From Ignavibacterium sp. (GTDB lineage: Bacteria > Zixibacteria > MSB-5A5 > GN15 > PGXB01): a stretch of 36,922 bases of DNA. The notes beneath the pieces are model-generated. The model was not told the origin of the DNA and did no database searches. It saw only the letters and a list, made by a program, of their open reading frames with translations. Positions 25,927-32,847 of this stretch are shown in pieces. The stretch lies in the NCBI GenBank assembly GCA_020724775.1, contig DYGG01000010.1, positions 32,623 to 69,544 of the forward strand, written 5' to 3'. A program made the translations under genes and the position numbers. Position 1 is the stretch's first letter. Each line of letters opens with the position of its first letter.

Positions 25927-25957
25927 GAGGGCTGTCTGCGAATAAGAGACAGCCCTC
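25927..25957. terminator. Shared hairpin terminator between converging genes
   Basis: A perfect 11-bp stem, GAGGGCTGTCT (25927-25937) with AGACAGCCCTC (25947-25957), closes a 9-nt loop. On the minus strand it is followed by T-rich sequence (TCATTTTATTTTTC), giving a good terminator for the surface-protein gene. On the plus strand it follows the last polysaccharide gene by 12 nt, but the trailing T-run is poor. Confidence 0.8.
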
Positions 25958-25977
25958 ATGTTCAGATTCTCCTCTGC

Positions 25978-26634
25978 TTATTTCATGAGTGACATTTTGA
26001 TGCTTCGAGAGTACTCGGCGGATTGCATTATGGCAAGATAGATTCCGGATGATACCGGCGTGCCGTTCCGGTCAGTCCCGCGCCAGGTAACCTGATGTCT
26101 CCCGGCGGTTCGGAAATCATCGACCAGTACTGCCACCTGCTGGCCGAGAATATTCAATATTGTCAGTTTGACGTGGGAAGCCTTGGGGACGTCAAAGGAT
26201 ATCACTGTCTCAGGGTTGAACGGATTCGGATGATTCTGATACAGGCGATATGTATTCGGAATGAGTTCGGATTCTTCCTTGGCAACGGGGTTCTCAATCG
26301 GCAGCGGCGGTTCTGTCCCGTGGCACTTGCTTCTTACAAGGGCGCCGGTTAGAACCGTGAATTGGCTCACTCCGTTCTGTTTCATTATCGGTTCGGTGAA
26401 GGTCACATAGGAAGAAGTTATGGTTACGCTGGGTTTGAAGCAATCGGCCACGGAGTGATAGGTGATAGTAGCAATCGGGGTATATTCATTCCCATTCGGG
26501 GCAAGGCTGAATCCGCTTGTGGAATAAATCCGTCTCTGATGGGAAGTGATATATTCGACCGCGACATTCAAGCCCGGGTACGGTGTCACCGATGAAATGG
26601 TGTGATTGTTGCCGACATTGACTTTAACGGAAAA
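25978..26634 (-). CDS. Surface protein, C-terminal part with sorting domain, after an in-frame TAG
   Basis: This segment (218 codons) is in the same frame as the upstream 543-residue reading frame and is separated from it only by one TAG at 26637-26635. It starts FSVKVNVGNNHTISSV and ends with a FlgD-like/type IX sorting-type module: YRLYQNHPNPFNPETVISFD, a VKLTILNILGQQVAVL strand, and SGIYLAIM. Such modules anchor or export surface proteins in FCB-group bacteria. The nearest internal GTG start (26589) has no visible ribosome-binding site and no signal peptide, so independent expression would give a useless product. It is most simply the end of one gene with the segment at 26635-28266. Confidence 0.75.
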   Translation of the reverse strand, partial: FSVKVNVGNNHTISSVTPYPGLNVAVEYITSHQRRIYSTSGFSLAPNGNEYTPIATITYHSVADCFKPSVTITSSYVTFTEPIMKQNGVSQFTVLTGALVRSKCHGTEPPLPIENPVAKEESELIPNTYRLYQNHPNPFNPETVISFDVPKASHVKLTILNILGQQVAVLVDDFRTAGRHQVTWRGTDRNGTPVSSGIYLAIMQSAEYSRSIKMSLMK

Positions 26635-28266
26635 CTAATCGAGCGGGAAATTATTGCGAATCGAAAGAACATGAGTCACATTGTAGGAACCGCTGTTGGT
26701 GGCACCGGGAATCTGAAATTCTCCCACTTTGAACTCGACCGGTTCACTGGTCCAGGTCAGGCCGTTGCCATACTCAAGAGTGACACTGACCGACGTATCC
26801 ACCACCCGAGCCGGGAAGAGGTTGAAACCGTCGTAGTAATTGACCGTGAAAGGAAGGGTGGTATAGCGGTTGAGATAAGTTGTGGGACCGGCACCGGTGT
26901 ACTGGAAAGCGACCTTAAACAGGTCTCTGAAATCGGGAGCGGCATCGCGCCAGTTGGTTTTGGTTGCGTCATAAGTATGGAAAAATGATGAAAGCAAAGT
27001 ACCGTTCTGAAAAGTCACCGAGGCAAAGTGAAAGTCATCTGATTCCCAGGTCTTGTTGGGATAATTCCAGTTGCTTCCCAGGTCGAAATTCACTCGGACA
27101 GCCGGTGTGGGACCGGAAGTCCCGGGATTGAGCCCGGCGGGGAAATTGTTCTGCAGCCCGATATTGAACTCAACCGTGCCATTGGGCGATATCATATTCC
27201 CTGCCAGCGGCGATGACTTGTACGATGCCAGATAATCCGGGATTGTGATGCTTCCCGAGTTGAAATCTACTGGGTCAACAAGCATATCGCAGTACGGAAA
27301 AATGCTGTTGGCGTTGTAGGGCCAGCAGAATATATCGTCGGTCAAAAAGGTCAAAGGGATTGTCTGGTTATCGGTCGCCGCAAGTACGCGAAACCGAACG
27401 GTGTAAAGCCAAGTCGGAGTCGGCAGTTCCGGAGTATAACAGATGAAAACGTTGTTCTCATCGTCGTTATTGATAATAGTTATGTCCTGAAAAGTCCCGT
27501 TGTCTGTCGGATAGCAGTAACCATCATAGCATCCGCCCGGAAGCAGGTCCGGGTTATGGACAAAATCGATAAATTCCAGTTTGGAGTGGTCAAACTCAAT
27601 CTTATGATGATAACCGAAAATGCGGAAATTGGTCTGAGCCGTAACCGGTATCTCGACAATGTCCTGGCCCAGGAAGGCAGAGACCTCGGGAATGTCAAAA
27701 TGCGGCTGGTAGTCTTCGATTGTGACCGCGCCGCCGGTCCATCCTTCGGGAGTATAGCAGAAGTAGTCGCCATCAATCACAATGTGGCTGTTTCCACAGT
27801 CGGCTTTGAAGGAGAGTTCATTAACGGAATGCTCATCTTGACAGTTGGCATAAAAGACGAGATTGGCAAAGACCGTCGGTGTGCCGGGGATGGCGCCGGT
27901 GCCGCCGAATACCAGGACAATCTCATCGAGCCCGGCAATTTGATAACGGGTGGCAGTGAAACTTCCACTCCAATTTACTGTTTTGGCGGCGGACTGGTAA
28001 TCCAGTTTGAAGTCATCGTAACGAATGGTGAACCTCATTGGGCCCATGTCGCTTGTCGGCGGAGTCCCTTCGTACCAAATGGCAAGCGGAATGGTGGCGG
28101 TCATTGATGGCACCGATCCCACCGTCCCCTGGACAAAAACTGTCGCTTCACCCAGGTCGACTTTCAGGTTCGGATCATCGACACCAAGAAGGACGGCTGA
28201 TGCCGATGTTGCGAGAGCCATAAGCCCGGTGAGGAGCACAAATATAAATATTTTACGATTAAACAT
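26635..28266 (-). CDS. Secreted surface protein with cohesin-like beta-sandwich domains (ends at in-frame TAG)
   Basis: A 543-residue frame with a signal peptide (about 1-24, ending SASA) and AGGAGA 7 nt upstream of its ATG. Several beta-rich, Asn/Thr/Pro-rich domains follow. Residues about 25-190 and 190-350 look like two cohesin-like sandwiches (each with a FTIRYDDFKLDY- or HKIEFDHSKLEF-type strand). Residues about 350-543 form a third module. The frame stops at TAG 26637-26635, directly after SIRNNFPLD. The motif LQNNFPAG occurs earlier in an equivalent context, which suggests another module begins at the stop. Without the downstream sorting domain the product would not be anchored. Function is unknown; an extracellular structural or adhesive role is likely. 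Confidence 0.8.
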   Translation of the reverse strand: MFNRKIFIFVLLTGLMALATSASAVLLGVDDPNLKVDLGEATVFVQGTVGSVPSMTATIPLAIWYEGTPPTSDMGPMRFTIRYDDFKLDYQSAAKTVNWSGSFTATRYQIAGLDEIVLVFGGTGAIPGTPTVFANLVFYANCQDEHSVNELSFKADCGNSHIVIDGDYFCYTPEGWTGGAVTIEDYQPHFDIPEVSAFLGQDIVEIPVTAQTNFRIFGYHHKIEFDHSKLEFIDFVHNPDLLPGGCYDGYCYPTDNGTFQDITIINNDDENNVFICYTPELPTPTWLYTVRFRVLAATDNQTIPLTFLTDDIFCWPYNANSIFPYCDMLVDPVDFNSGSITIPDYLASYKSSPLAGNMISPNGTVEFNIGLQNNFPAGLNPGTSGPTPAVRVNFDLGSNWNYPNKTWESDDFHFASVTFQNGTLLSSFFHTYDATKTNWRDAAPDFRDLFKVAFQYTGAGPTTYLNRYTTLPFTVNYYDGFNLFPARVVDTSVSVTLEYGNGLTWTSEPVEFKVGEFQIPGATNSGSYNVTHVLSIRNNFPLD

Positions 28267-28572
28267 AATTGTCTCCTGTAGGTTAAAAGGGGTAAGGATT
28301 AACAGAGTGAAAGTCCTTTTCGTGGCGGAGGCAAACCGCTGATAAACTTACCTGTGCTCAAATACATCGCCCTCTCCCCTCATTGTGGGGCGATATTAGG
28401 CTATGAAACTTACTTCTTTGAATTACGCCGACAGTTTCAATTTAGGCCGCGGCACCCGCGCTGTAAAGGACTTTTAACGGAATATGACAAGGATATCGTT
28501 TGATACTGAATTTCCGGTTAATAAATGCTTGTCAAATCGACTTGCGCGAGCAATATTTAAGCGGAGGTTAAT
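28267..28572. other. Divergent intergenic region between the surface protein and the GTPase
   Basis: About 306 nt without a gene. It holds the surface-protein ribosome-binding site at its left end and GGAGG before the GTPase ATG at its right end. A hairpin ATCGCCC (28366-28372) / GGGCGAT (28388-28394) lies in the presumed leader of the surface-protein gene. On the plus strand TTGTCA is followed after 17 nt by AATATT shortly before the GTPase, a weak promoter candidate. No riboswitch class is recognised. Confidence 0.4.
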
Positions 28573-29565
28573 ATGCCTGCCAATCTTCCGCCGCAATATT
28601 ACGAACTCGAAAGAGAGTTCAAAAGAGAACAGGACCCCAAAGAGAAACTTCGCCTGGCGCAGGAACTTCTGGCGATGATGCCGAAGCATAAGGGGACCGA
28701 CAAACTTCAGGCAGAACTGAAAGCCAAAATATCGAAACTTCGTCAGCAACTGGAGACACCGCAGAAGAAGCATGGGGCGCGAACGGTCGAAACGCACGAC
28801 CATATTGATAAAGAAGGCGCCGGGCAGGTGATAATGATAGGTCCGCCCAATTCCGGAAAATCTTCAATTCTGGCGACTCTCACACACGCGCATCCGTTAA
28901 TCGGTGATTACCCTTTCAGCACCCGTGAACCGCTGACCGGCATGATGAGTTTCGAAACCATCCAGATCCAACTGATAGATACGCCGTCAATCTCCGCTGA
29001 TTTCTACGAAGGGTACGTAACCAATCTGATTCGCGCGGCCGATCTGGTGCTTTTTGTGGCTGACATTTCTTCGCCGGAGATTGCAGAGGAAGTGCGGGCA
29101 GCGCGGGAGCAACTGGCAGCCCATAGGATTCATCTGGCGACCCGTTCGGCGCCGGCACCGGACCCTCGTATTTCGCAAAAGGTAACTCTGGTGGTGGGGC
29201 ATAAGGCATTTGAAGATAACAGCGACCGGGGGCTGGAGATTCTGAAAACCATTTTCCCGGAACATCCCATACTGGCGACCTCGATACTTGATGATGATTC
29301 GATGGAGTGTCTGCGAAGAGGAATCTTCCAGGCGCTGGGAATCATACGGGTCTATACCAAGAGAGTGGGGCACGAGGCTGATTTCAATGATCCGATTATT
29401 TTACCGACTGGCGGTACGGTAGAAGAGGCGGCGATGACATTGCACAAGGATTTTGCCCATAAACTTCAGTTTGCCAGAGTCTGGGGCAAAGGGAAGTTTG
29501 AAGGGCAGAGAGTCAGTAAGTCGTATCAACTGTCGGACGAAGATATAATAGAGTTTCACTTGTAA
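28573..29565 (+). CDS. DRG/OBG-like GTPase with C-terminal TGS domain
   Basis: A 330-residue P-loop GTPase. A charged helical N-terminus (about 1-75) precedes the G domain. G1 is GPPNSGKSS (90-98), G2 lies in YPFSTREP, G3 is DTPS (136-139) and G5 is ATS (235-237). The usual G4 NKxD is replaced by VGHKAF (208-213), so guanine specificity may be changed. The C-terminal TGS domain (about 256-330: IIRVYTKRVGHEADF, ILPTGGTVEEAAMTLHKDF) matches the DRG family, found mainly in archaea and eukaryotes and linked to ribosomes and translation. GGAGG precedes the ATG. It stands alone upstream of two tRNA genes. Exact function is unknown. Confidence 0.82.
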   Translation: MPANLPPQYYELEREFKREQDPKEKLRLAQELLAMMPKHKGTDKLQAELKAKISKLRQQLETPQKKHGARTVETHDHIDKEGAGQVIMIGPPNSGKSSILATLTHAHPLIGDYPFSTREPLTGMMSFETIQIQLIDTPSISADFYEGYVTNLIRAADLVLFVADISSPEIAEEVRAAREQLAAHRIHLATRSAPAPDPRISQKVTLVVGHKAFEDNSDRGLEILKTIFPEHPILATSILDDDSMECLRRGIFQALGIIRVYTKRVGHEADFNDPIILPTGGTVEEAAMTLHKDFAHKLQFARVWGKGKFEGQRVSKSYQLSDEDIIEFHL

Positions 29566-29670
29566 GGGAGGCGGGGATGGAGCAGAAGGTGGTAGGCAAT
29601 AACGGTGGGGCTTCCTGTTGACAAGGAAAAGAGAGAGCGACCGATATGGCCGTCGCTGGCAACGTTTGGC

Positions 29671-29703
29671 AAAAAACCTGCGAACGAGAGCGGGAGTTTT
29701 TTT
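29671..29703 (+). terminator. Terminator-like hairpin after the GTPase gene
   Basis: CCTGC (29677-29681) pairs with GCGGG (29690-29694), including one T-G pair, and then, after a 2-nt bulge, A6 pairs with the T7 run (29697-29703). It resembles an intrinsic terminator with an A-tract on its 5' side, so it may work in both directions. Confidence 0.5.
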
Positions 29704-29809
29704 GGCGTCACCTGACGGTTAGTTTATTATCCGATAAGAGGTTTTCGGGCGTGGCCGGCGCGACAGGTGGGTCAAGAGACAGTCGGCGCTATCAAGAAGA
29801 TAAAATAAC

Positions 29810-29841
29810 TTGACGTCAGGGGGGTATATTATTATTATAAT
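29810..29841 (+). promoter_or_regulatory. Promoter of the tRNA genes
   Basis: TTGACG (29810-29815) is followed after 17 nt by TATTAT (29833-29838); an overlapping TATAAT lies at 29836-29841 with a 20-nt spacer. The G-rich, then very AT-rich sequence ends 16 nt before the first tRNA, as expected for a stable-RNA promoter. Confidence 0.6.
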
Positions 29842-29856
29842 AAACTTTAACTTATT

Positions 29857-29930
29857 GGGCCCATAGCTCAGTTGGTTAGAGCAGCTGACTCATAATCAGC
29901 GGGTCCCAGGTTCAAGTCCTGGTGGGCCCA
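29857..29930 (+). tRNA. tRNA with CAU anticodon (Met, or Ile2 read by lysidine)
   Basis: A 74-nt cloverleaf. The acceptor stem GGGCCCA pairs with TGGGCCC, the anticodon stem is GCTGA/TCAGC with anticodon CAT at 29891-29893, and the T arm is CCAGG-TTCAAGT-CCTGG. The discriminator is A, and CCA is not encoded. The first acceptor pair is G-C, so it is not an initiator tRNA of the usual kind. Elongator Met and Ile2 (CAU modified by TilS) cannot be separated with certainty by eye. Confidence 0.95.
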
Positions 29931-29957
29931 GGATATTTGAAAGAATAGGAAGCCGGA

Positions 29958-30031
29958 GGGCAATTAGCTCAGCTGGTTAGAGCGTTCGGTTCACATCCGA
30001 AAGGTCACTGGTTCGAGTCCAGTATTGCCCA
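29958..30031 (+). tRNA. tRNA-Val (CAC)
   Basis: A 74-nt cloverleaf with acceptor stem GGGCAAT/ATTGCCC, anticodon stem TTCGG/CCGAA, anticodon CAC at 29992-29994, and T arm ACTGG-TTCGAGT-CCAGT. The discriminator is A, and CCA is not encoded. It lies 27 nt after the CAU tRNA and is probably co-transcribed with it. Confidence 0.96.
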
Positions 30032-30136
30032 GTTAAAAGATGTCGGAGATGACCGATAGTAAGAGTATGCATTTACCCTTTAGAATAAAAAGGGCAGTTA
30101 AAGCCGGAATAGAGAAAAGCAGGGTAGAAAACTACG

Positions 30137-30172
30137 GCGCAGTCTGAACTCAATTTGGACTGCGCTTTTTTT
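30137..30172 (+). terminator. Intrinsic terminator of the tRNA transcript
   Basis: A perfect 8-bp stem, GCGCAGTC (30137-30144) with GACTGCGC (30158-30165), is followed at once by seven T. It lies about 105 nt after tRNA-Val; nothing else is recognised between them apart from a small CCCTTT/AAAGGG hairpin. Confidence 0.9.
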
Positions 30173-30208
30173 ATTTATGACCGTTGATTTTAGGTAAGGA
30201 GCGCATTA

Positions 30209-30925
30209 ATGCAAAGCGATCTTGAGATGCTTCTCAAATTGCAAGTAATAGACTACGACCTGGGAGAACTGGAGCGTTCGAAGGAGTATCTTCCCGATAT
30301 GATGGAGAACCTCAGGCGGGAAATTGAAGAGGCCGAGCAGCAGCACCAGAATTCGGAAAAAGAAATAAAGGAATCGCGGGTGCTTCAGATGAGTCTTGAG
30401 TTGGAATTAGCCGGGAAACAGGGCGAACTCAAGAAACTCCAGGAACAGATGATGGCTATCAAGACCAATAAGGAATATGATGCTCTGGTAAGCCAGATTG
30501 ATAATGTTAAGGCGGCAATAAGTGAAAAAGAGACACTTCTCCTTGAAACTATTGAGCGGATTGAAAAACTGGACGGCGAGATCGGCGAGTTGGAGAAGAA
30601 GGCAAAGGACATCCGGGAGCGCAATTCCAAGGAACTTTCTATCCTTCAGGAAAAGATGGACTCGGTCGGTTCCAAGATCGGCATCAAGGAGGGGGAGCGC
30701 AGCAACATCGCGGTGCGGGTTCCCAAGCGGGTCATGATGGTCTACGAGCGGGTGCGGAAAGTGCGCGGCGGAACGGTTGTGGTGCCGGTGCGCAAACGGG
30801 CCTGCGGCGCCTGCTACAAGGCGCTCTCGCCGCACCGGATTCAGGAACTTAAACGGAATGACCAGATTATTGTCTGCGACAACTGTGGACGGCTTCTTAT
30901 CTGGCAGAACGGCGAAAGCGAGTAG
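30209..30925 (+). CDS. Coiled-coil protein with C4 zinc ribbon (DUF164/CdsZ-like)
   Basis: A 238-residue protein made of a long two-helix coiled coil (about 1-190, rich in Glu, Lys and Leu) and a C-terminal C4 zinc ribbon. The zinc ligands are CGAC (about 198-201) and CDNC (about 224-227), with [14 protein letters not shown] between them. This is the DUF164/zf-RING_7 family, whose Chlamydia member CdsZ and Helicobacter member have been studied; most are uncharacterised and may bind nucleic acid or act as scaffolds. GGAG lies upstream of the ATG. It ends with TAG, 5 nt before guaB, so the two are probably co-transcribed. Confidence 0.88.
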   Translation: MQSDLEMLLKLQVIDYDLGELERSKEYLPDMMENLRREIEEAEQQHQNSEKEIKESRVLQMSLELELAGKQGELKKLQEQMMAIKTNKEYDALVSQIDNVKAAISEKETLLLETIERIEKLDGEIGELEKKAKDIRERNSKELSILQEKMDSVGSKIGIKEGERSNIAVRVPKRVMMVYERVRKVRGGTVVVPVRKRACGACYKALSPHRIQELKRNDQIIVCDNCGRLLIWQNGESE

Positions 30926-30930
30926 CCCCA

Positions 30931-32397
30931 ATGGCAGAATTTTTCCCGACCGATGGCCTGACCTTCGATGATGTTCTCCTTGTCCCGACCCGCTCGGAGG
31001 TACTTCCCCGAGATGTTGATATTACGACCCGGTTGACGGCCTCCATAGAGTTGAATATTCCGATCATTTCGGCCGCCATGGACACCGTGACCGAATCGCG
31101 CCTGGCCATCGCCCTGGCGCGTCAGGGGGGAATCGGCATCATCCACAAGAATCTTGCTCCTGAAATTCAGATGGGGGAGGTCGACAAAGTCAAGAGATCG
31201 GAATCAGGAATGATAGTGGATCCGATTACACTCCCGCCGGACCGTCCCATAGGCGACGCCCTGGCGGTGATGAAGAAATTCTCCATCTCCGGAATACCGA
31301 TAACGGAGAACGGCAAACTGGTCGGAATAATCACCAACCGCGACTTGCGTTTCCATAAAGAGTTAAATCTTCTCATCAAAGATGTCATGACCAAGAATAA
31401 TCTGGTCACCGCTCACGAGGGAATCGACCTGGAAAAAGCCCAGGAACTTTTGCATAAGAACCGCATTGAAAAACTTCTGATTGTCGACGCCCAGAATAAT
31501 CTTAAGGGGATGATTACAGTCAAGGATATAATGAAGAAGATTCAGTATCCCAATGCCTGCAAGGACGAGCGGGGGAGACTTCGGGTCGGAGCGGCGGTGG
31601 GGGTATCAAGCGAATTGGAGAAGCGGGCGGAACTTCTGGTCAACGCCGGCGTTGACATATTGGTGATAGATTCCTCGCACGGTCATTCGGCCGGGGTGCT
31701 GAGGGCAATAGAATTTTTGAAGAAGAAGTTTCCGGACAAACCGGTTATGGCGGGGAATGTGGCGACCAGAGAAGGGACACAGGCATTGATGGACGCCGGG
31801 GCAGATGCGGTGAAAGTCGGAATTGGACCCGGATCGATCTGCACGACCCGCGTGGTGACCGGCGCCGGTATGCCTCAGGTTACCGCCGTCATGGAAAGCG
31901 TGGAAGCGGCAAGAAAGAAAGATATACCGGTGGTTGCCGACGGCGGCATACGTTATTCCGGCGACATTACTAAGGCTCTGGCGGCCGGGGCTGATGCCGT
32001 CATGATAGGCTCGCTATTTGCCGGGACGGAAGAATCCCCCGGAGAGACGGTGCTGTTTGAAGGACGAAGTTTCAAGGTCTATCGCGGTATGGGCTCGATT
32101 GAAGCGATGAAAGCCGGCAGCAAGGATAGATATTTTCAAGAGCACCAGGAAGAGGTTTCCAAGTTTGTGCCGGAGGGGATTGAAGGGAAGGTGCCGTACA
32201 AAGGGGACCTGGCCGACTCGGTGTATCAACTGGTCGGGGGGCTTCGCTCCGGAATGGGAATCTGCGGGGCGGCAAGTATTAGTGACTTGCACAGGAAAGC
32301 GAAATTTGTTCGAGTGACGCAGGCCGGCATACTGGAATCACATCCGCATTCGGTGAGTATCTCGAAAGAGGCGCCCAATTACCGTCGGATGTTCTAA
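30931..32397 (+). CDS. guaB: IMP dehydrogenase
   Basis: A 488-residue enzyme that oxidises IMP to XMP with NAD+, the committed step of GMP synthesis. The TIM barrel starts [20 protein letters not shown]. Two CBS domains (about 95-205, [20 protein letters not shown] onward) form the regulatory Bateman module. The catalytic Cys loop is [17 protein letters not shown] (Cys near 305), and the flap carries YRGMGS. All key motifs are present and the length is normal. It follows the zinc-ribbon gene by 5 nt and precedes rnpB. Confidence 0.98.
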   Translation: MAEFFPTDGLTFDDVLLVPTRSEVLPRDVDITTRLTASIELNIPIISAAMDTVTESRLAIALARQGGIGIIHKNLAPEIQMGEVDKVKRSESGMIVDPITLPPDRPIGDALAVMKKFSISGIPITENGKLVGIITNRDLRFHKELNLLIKDVMTKNNLVTAHEGIDLEKAQELLHKNRIEKLLIVDAQNNLKGMITVKDIMKKIQYPNACKDERGRLRVGAAVGVSSELEKRAELLVNAGVDILVIDSSHGHSAGVLRAIEFLKKKFPDKPVMAGNVATREGTQALMDAGADAVKVGIGPGSICTTRVVTGAGMPQVTAVMESVEAARKKDIPVVADGGIRYSGDITKALAAGADAVMIGSLFAGTEESPGETVLFEGRSFKVYRGMGSIEAMKAGSKDRYFQEHQEEVSKFVPEGIEGKVPYKGDLADSVYQLVGGLRSGMGICGAASISDLHRKAKFVRVTQAGILESHPHSVSISKEAPNYRRMF

Positions 32398-32440
32398 ATT
32401 AGAGAGTTTTTTTGTTAACGATAGATATAAACGAAAGCAC

Positions 32441-32822
32441 AGAAAGAGTGAAACACGGTCGCGCTTTATGAAAACGTAAAGTGAGGAAAGTCCGAGCTCC
32501 ACAGAGCCGGGGTGCCCGGTAACGCCGGGGCGGAGCAATCCGACGGAGAGTGCCGCAGAAACAAGACAGCCGACCCGGGCAGTTTCGCACTGCGCGGGGG
32601 CAATGGTGAAACCGAGGTGTAAGAGACCCCGTTTCTCGCGGGAGACCGCGCGGAAGGTAAACCCCACCCGGAGCAAGGCCAAATAAGGAAAAAGGGGAGG
32701 CTCGCCCCGTTCGATTTCCGGGTAGGCCGCATGGAACCGACAGGCAACTGTCCGGTCAAGATAAATGACCGTTACTCCCGACTGGTCGGGATAAACAGAA
32801 CTCGGCTTATTTCTCTCTTTCT
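32441..32822 (+). ncRNA. rnpB: RNase P RNA, bacterial type A
   Basis: The catalytic RNA of RNase P, which matures tRNA 5' ends. The conserved core GAGGAAAGTCCGAGCTCC lies at 32482-32500. Later comes the GGTAAACCCCACC element of L15 followed by CGGAGCAAGGCCAAATA, and the conserved 3' ACAGAACTCGGCTTA. The terminal helix P1 is formed by AGAAAGAG (32441-32448) and CTCTTTCT (32815-32822), which sets the ends to within a few nucleotides. The GGT in L15, which pairs with tRNA CCA ends, is kept. It lies between guaB and recJ with no obvious promoter or terminator of its own. Confidence 0.95.
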
Positions 32823-32843
32823 GGCTTCTTGAAAAAGGAAGCC
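32823..32843 (+). promoter_or_regulatory. Hairpin covering the recJ ribosome-binding site
   Basis: GGCTTC (32823-32828) pairs with GAAGCC (32838-32843), placing the recJ Shine-Dalgarno AAAGGAAG in the 3' arm. It begins immediately after the last base of the RNase P RNA P1 helix. It may limit recJ translation or shape the rnpB 3' end. Confidence 0.45.
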
Positions 32844-32847
32844 GTCG

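Larger units (their letters stand above)
29566..29856 (+). other. Intergenic stretch between the GTPase and the tRNA genes
   Basis: About 290 nt with no convincing protein gene. It contains a hairpin GCGAC (29637-29641) / GTCGC (29652-29656), then a terminator-like hairpin with a T-run, then the tRNA promoter. The two hairpins could be parts of a short structured transcript or simply the GTPase mRNA end. Confidence 0.4.

Noticed and set aside
25978-26634. Pyrrolysine or genome-wide TAG recoding as the explanation of the split surface protein
   Set aside because: Two genes in the window use TAG as a normal stop and there are no pyl genes in view; a local event is simpler.
27556-28107. Plus-strand open frame (183 codons) opposite the surface protein
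   Set aside because: It mirrors codon pattern of the minus-strand gene, which has a signal peptide and a ribosome-binding site; no family features.
28320-28400. Cyclic di-GMP-type riboswitch suggested by GGCAAACC
   Set aside because: The short match lies on the wrong strand for the surface-protein gene, and the conserved core and paired arms of the class are absent.
29618-29647. TTGACA at 29618 as promoter of a small RNA
   Set aside because: No acceptable -10 at 16-19 nt spacing (CCGATA, CGATAT or GATATG at best).
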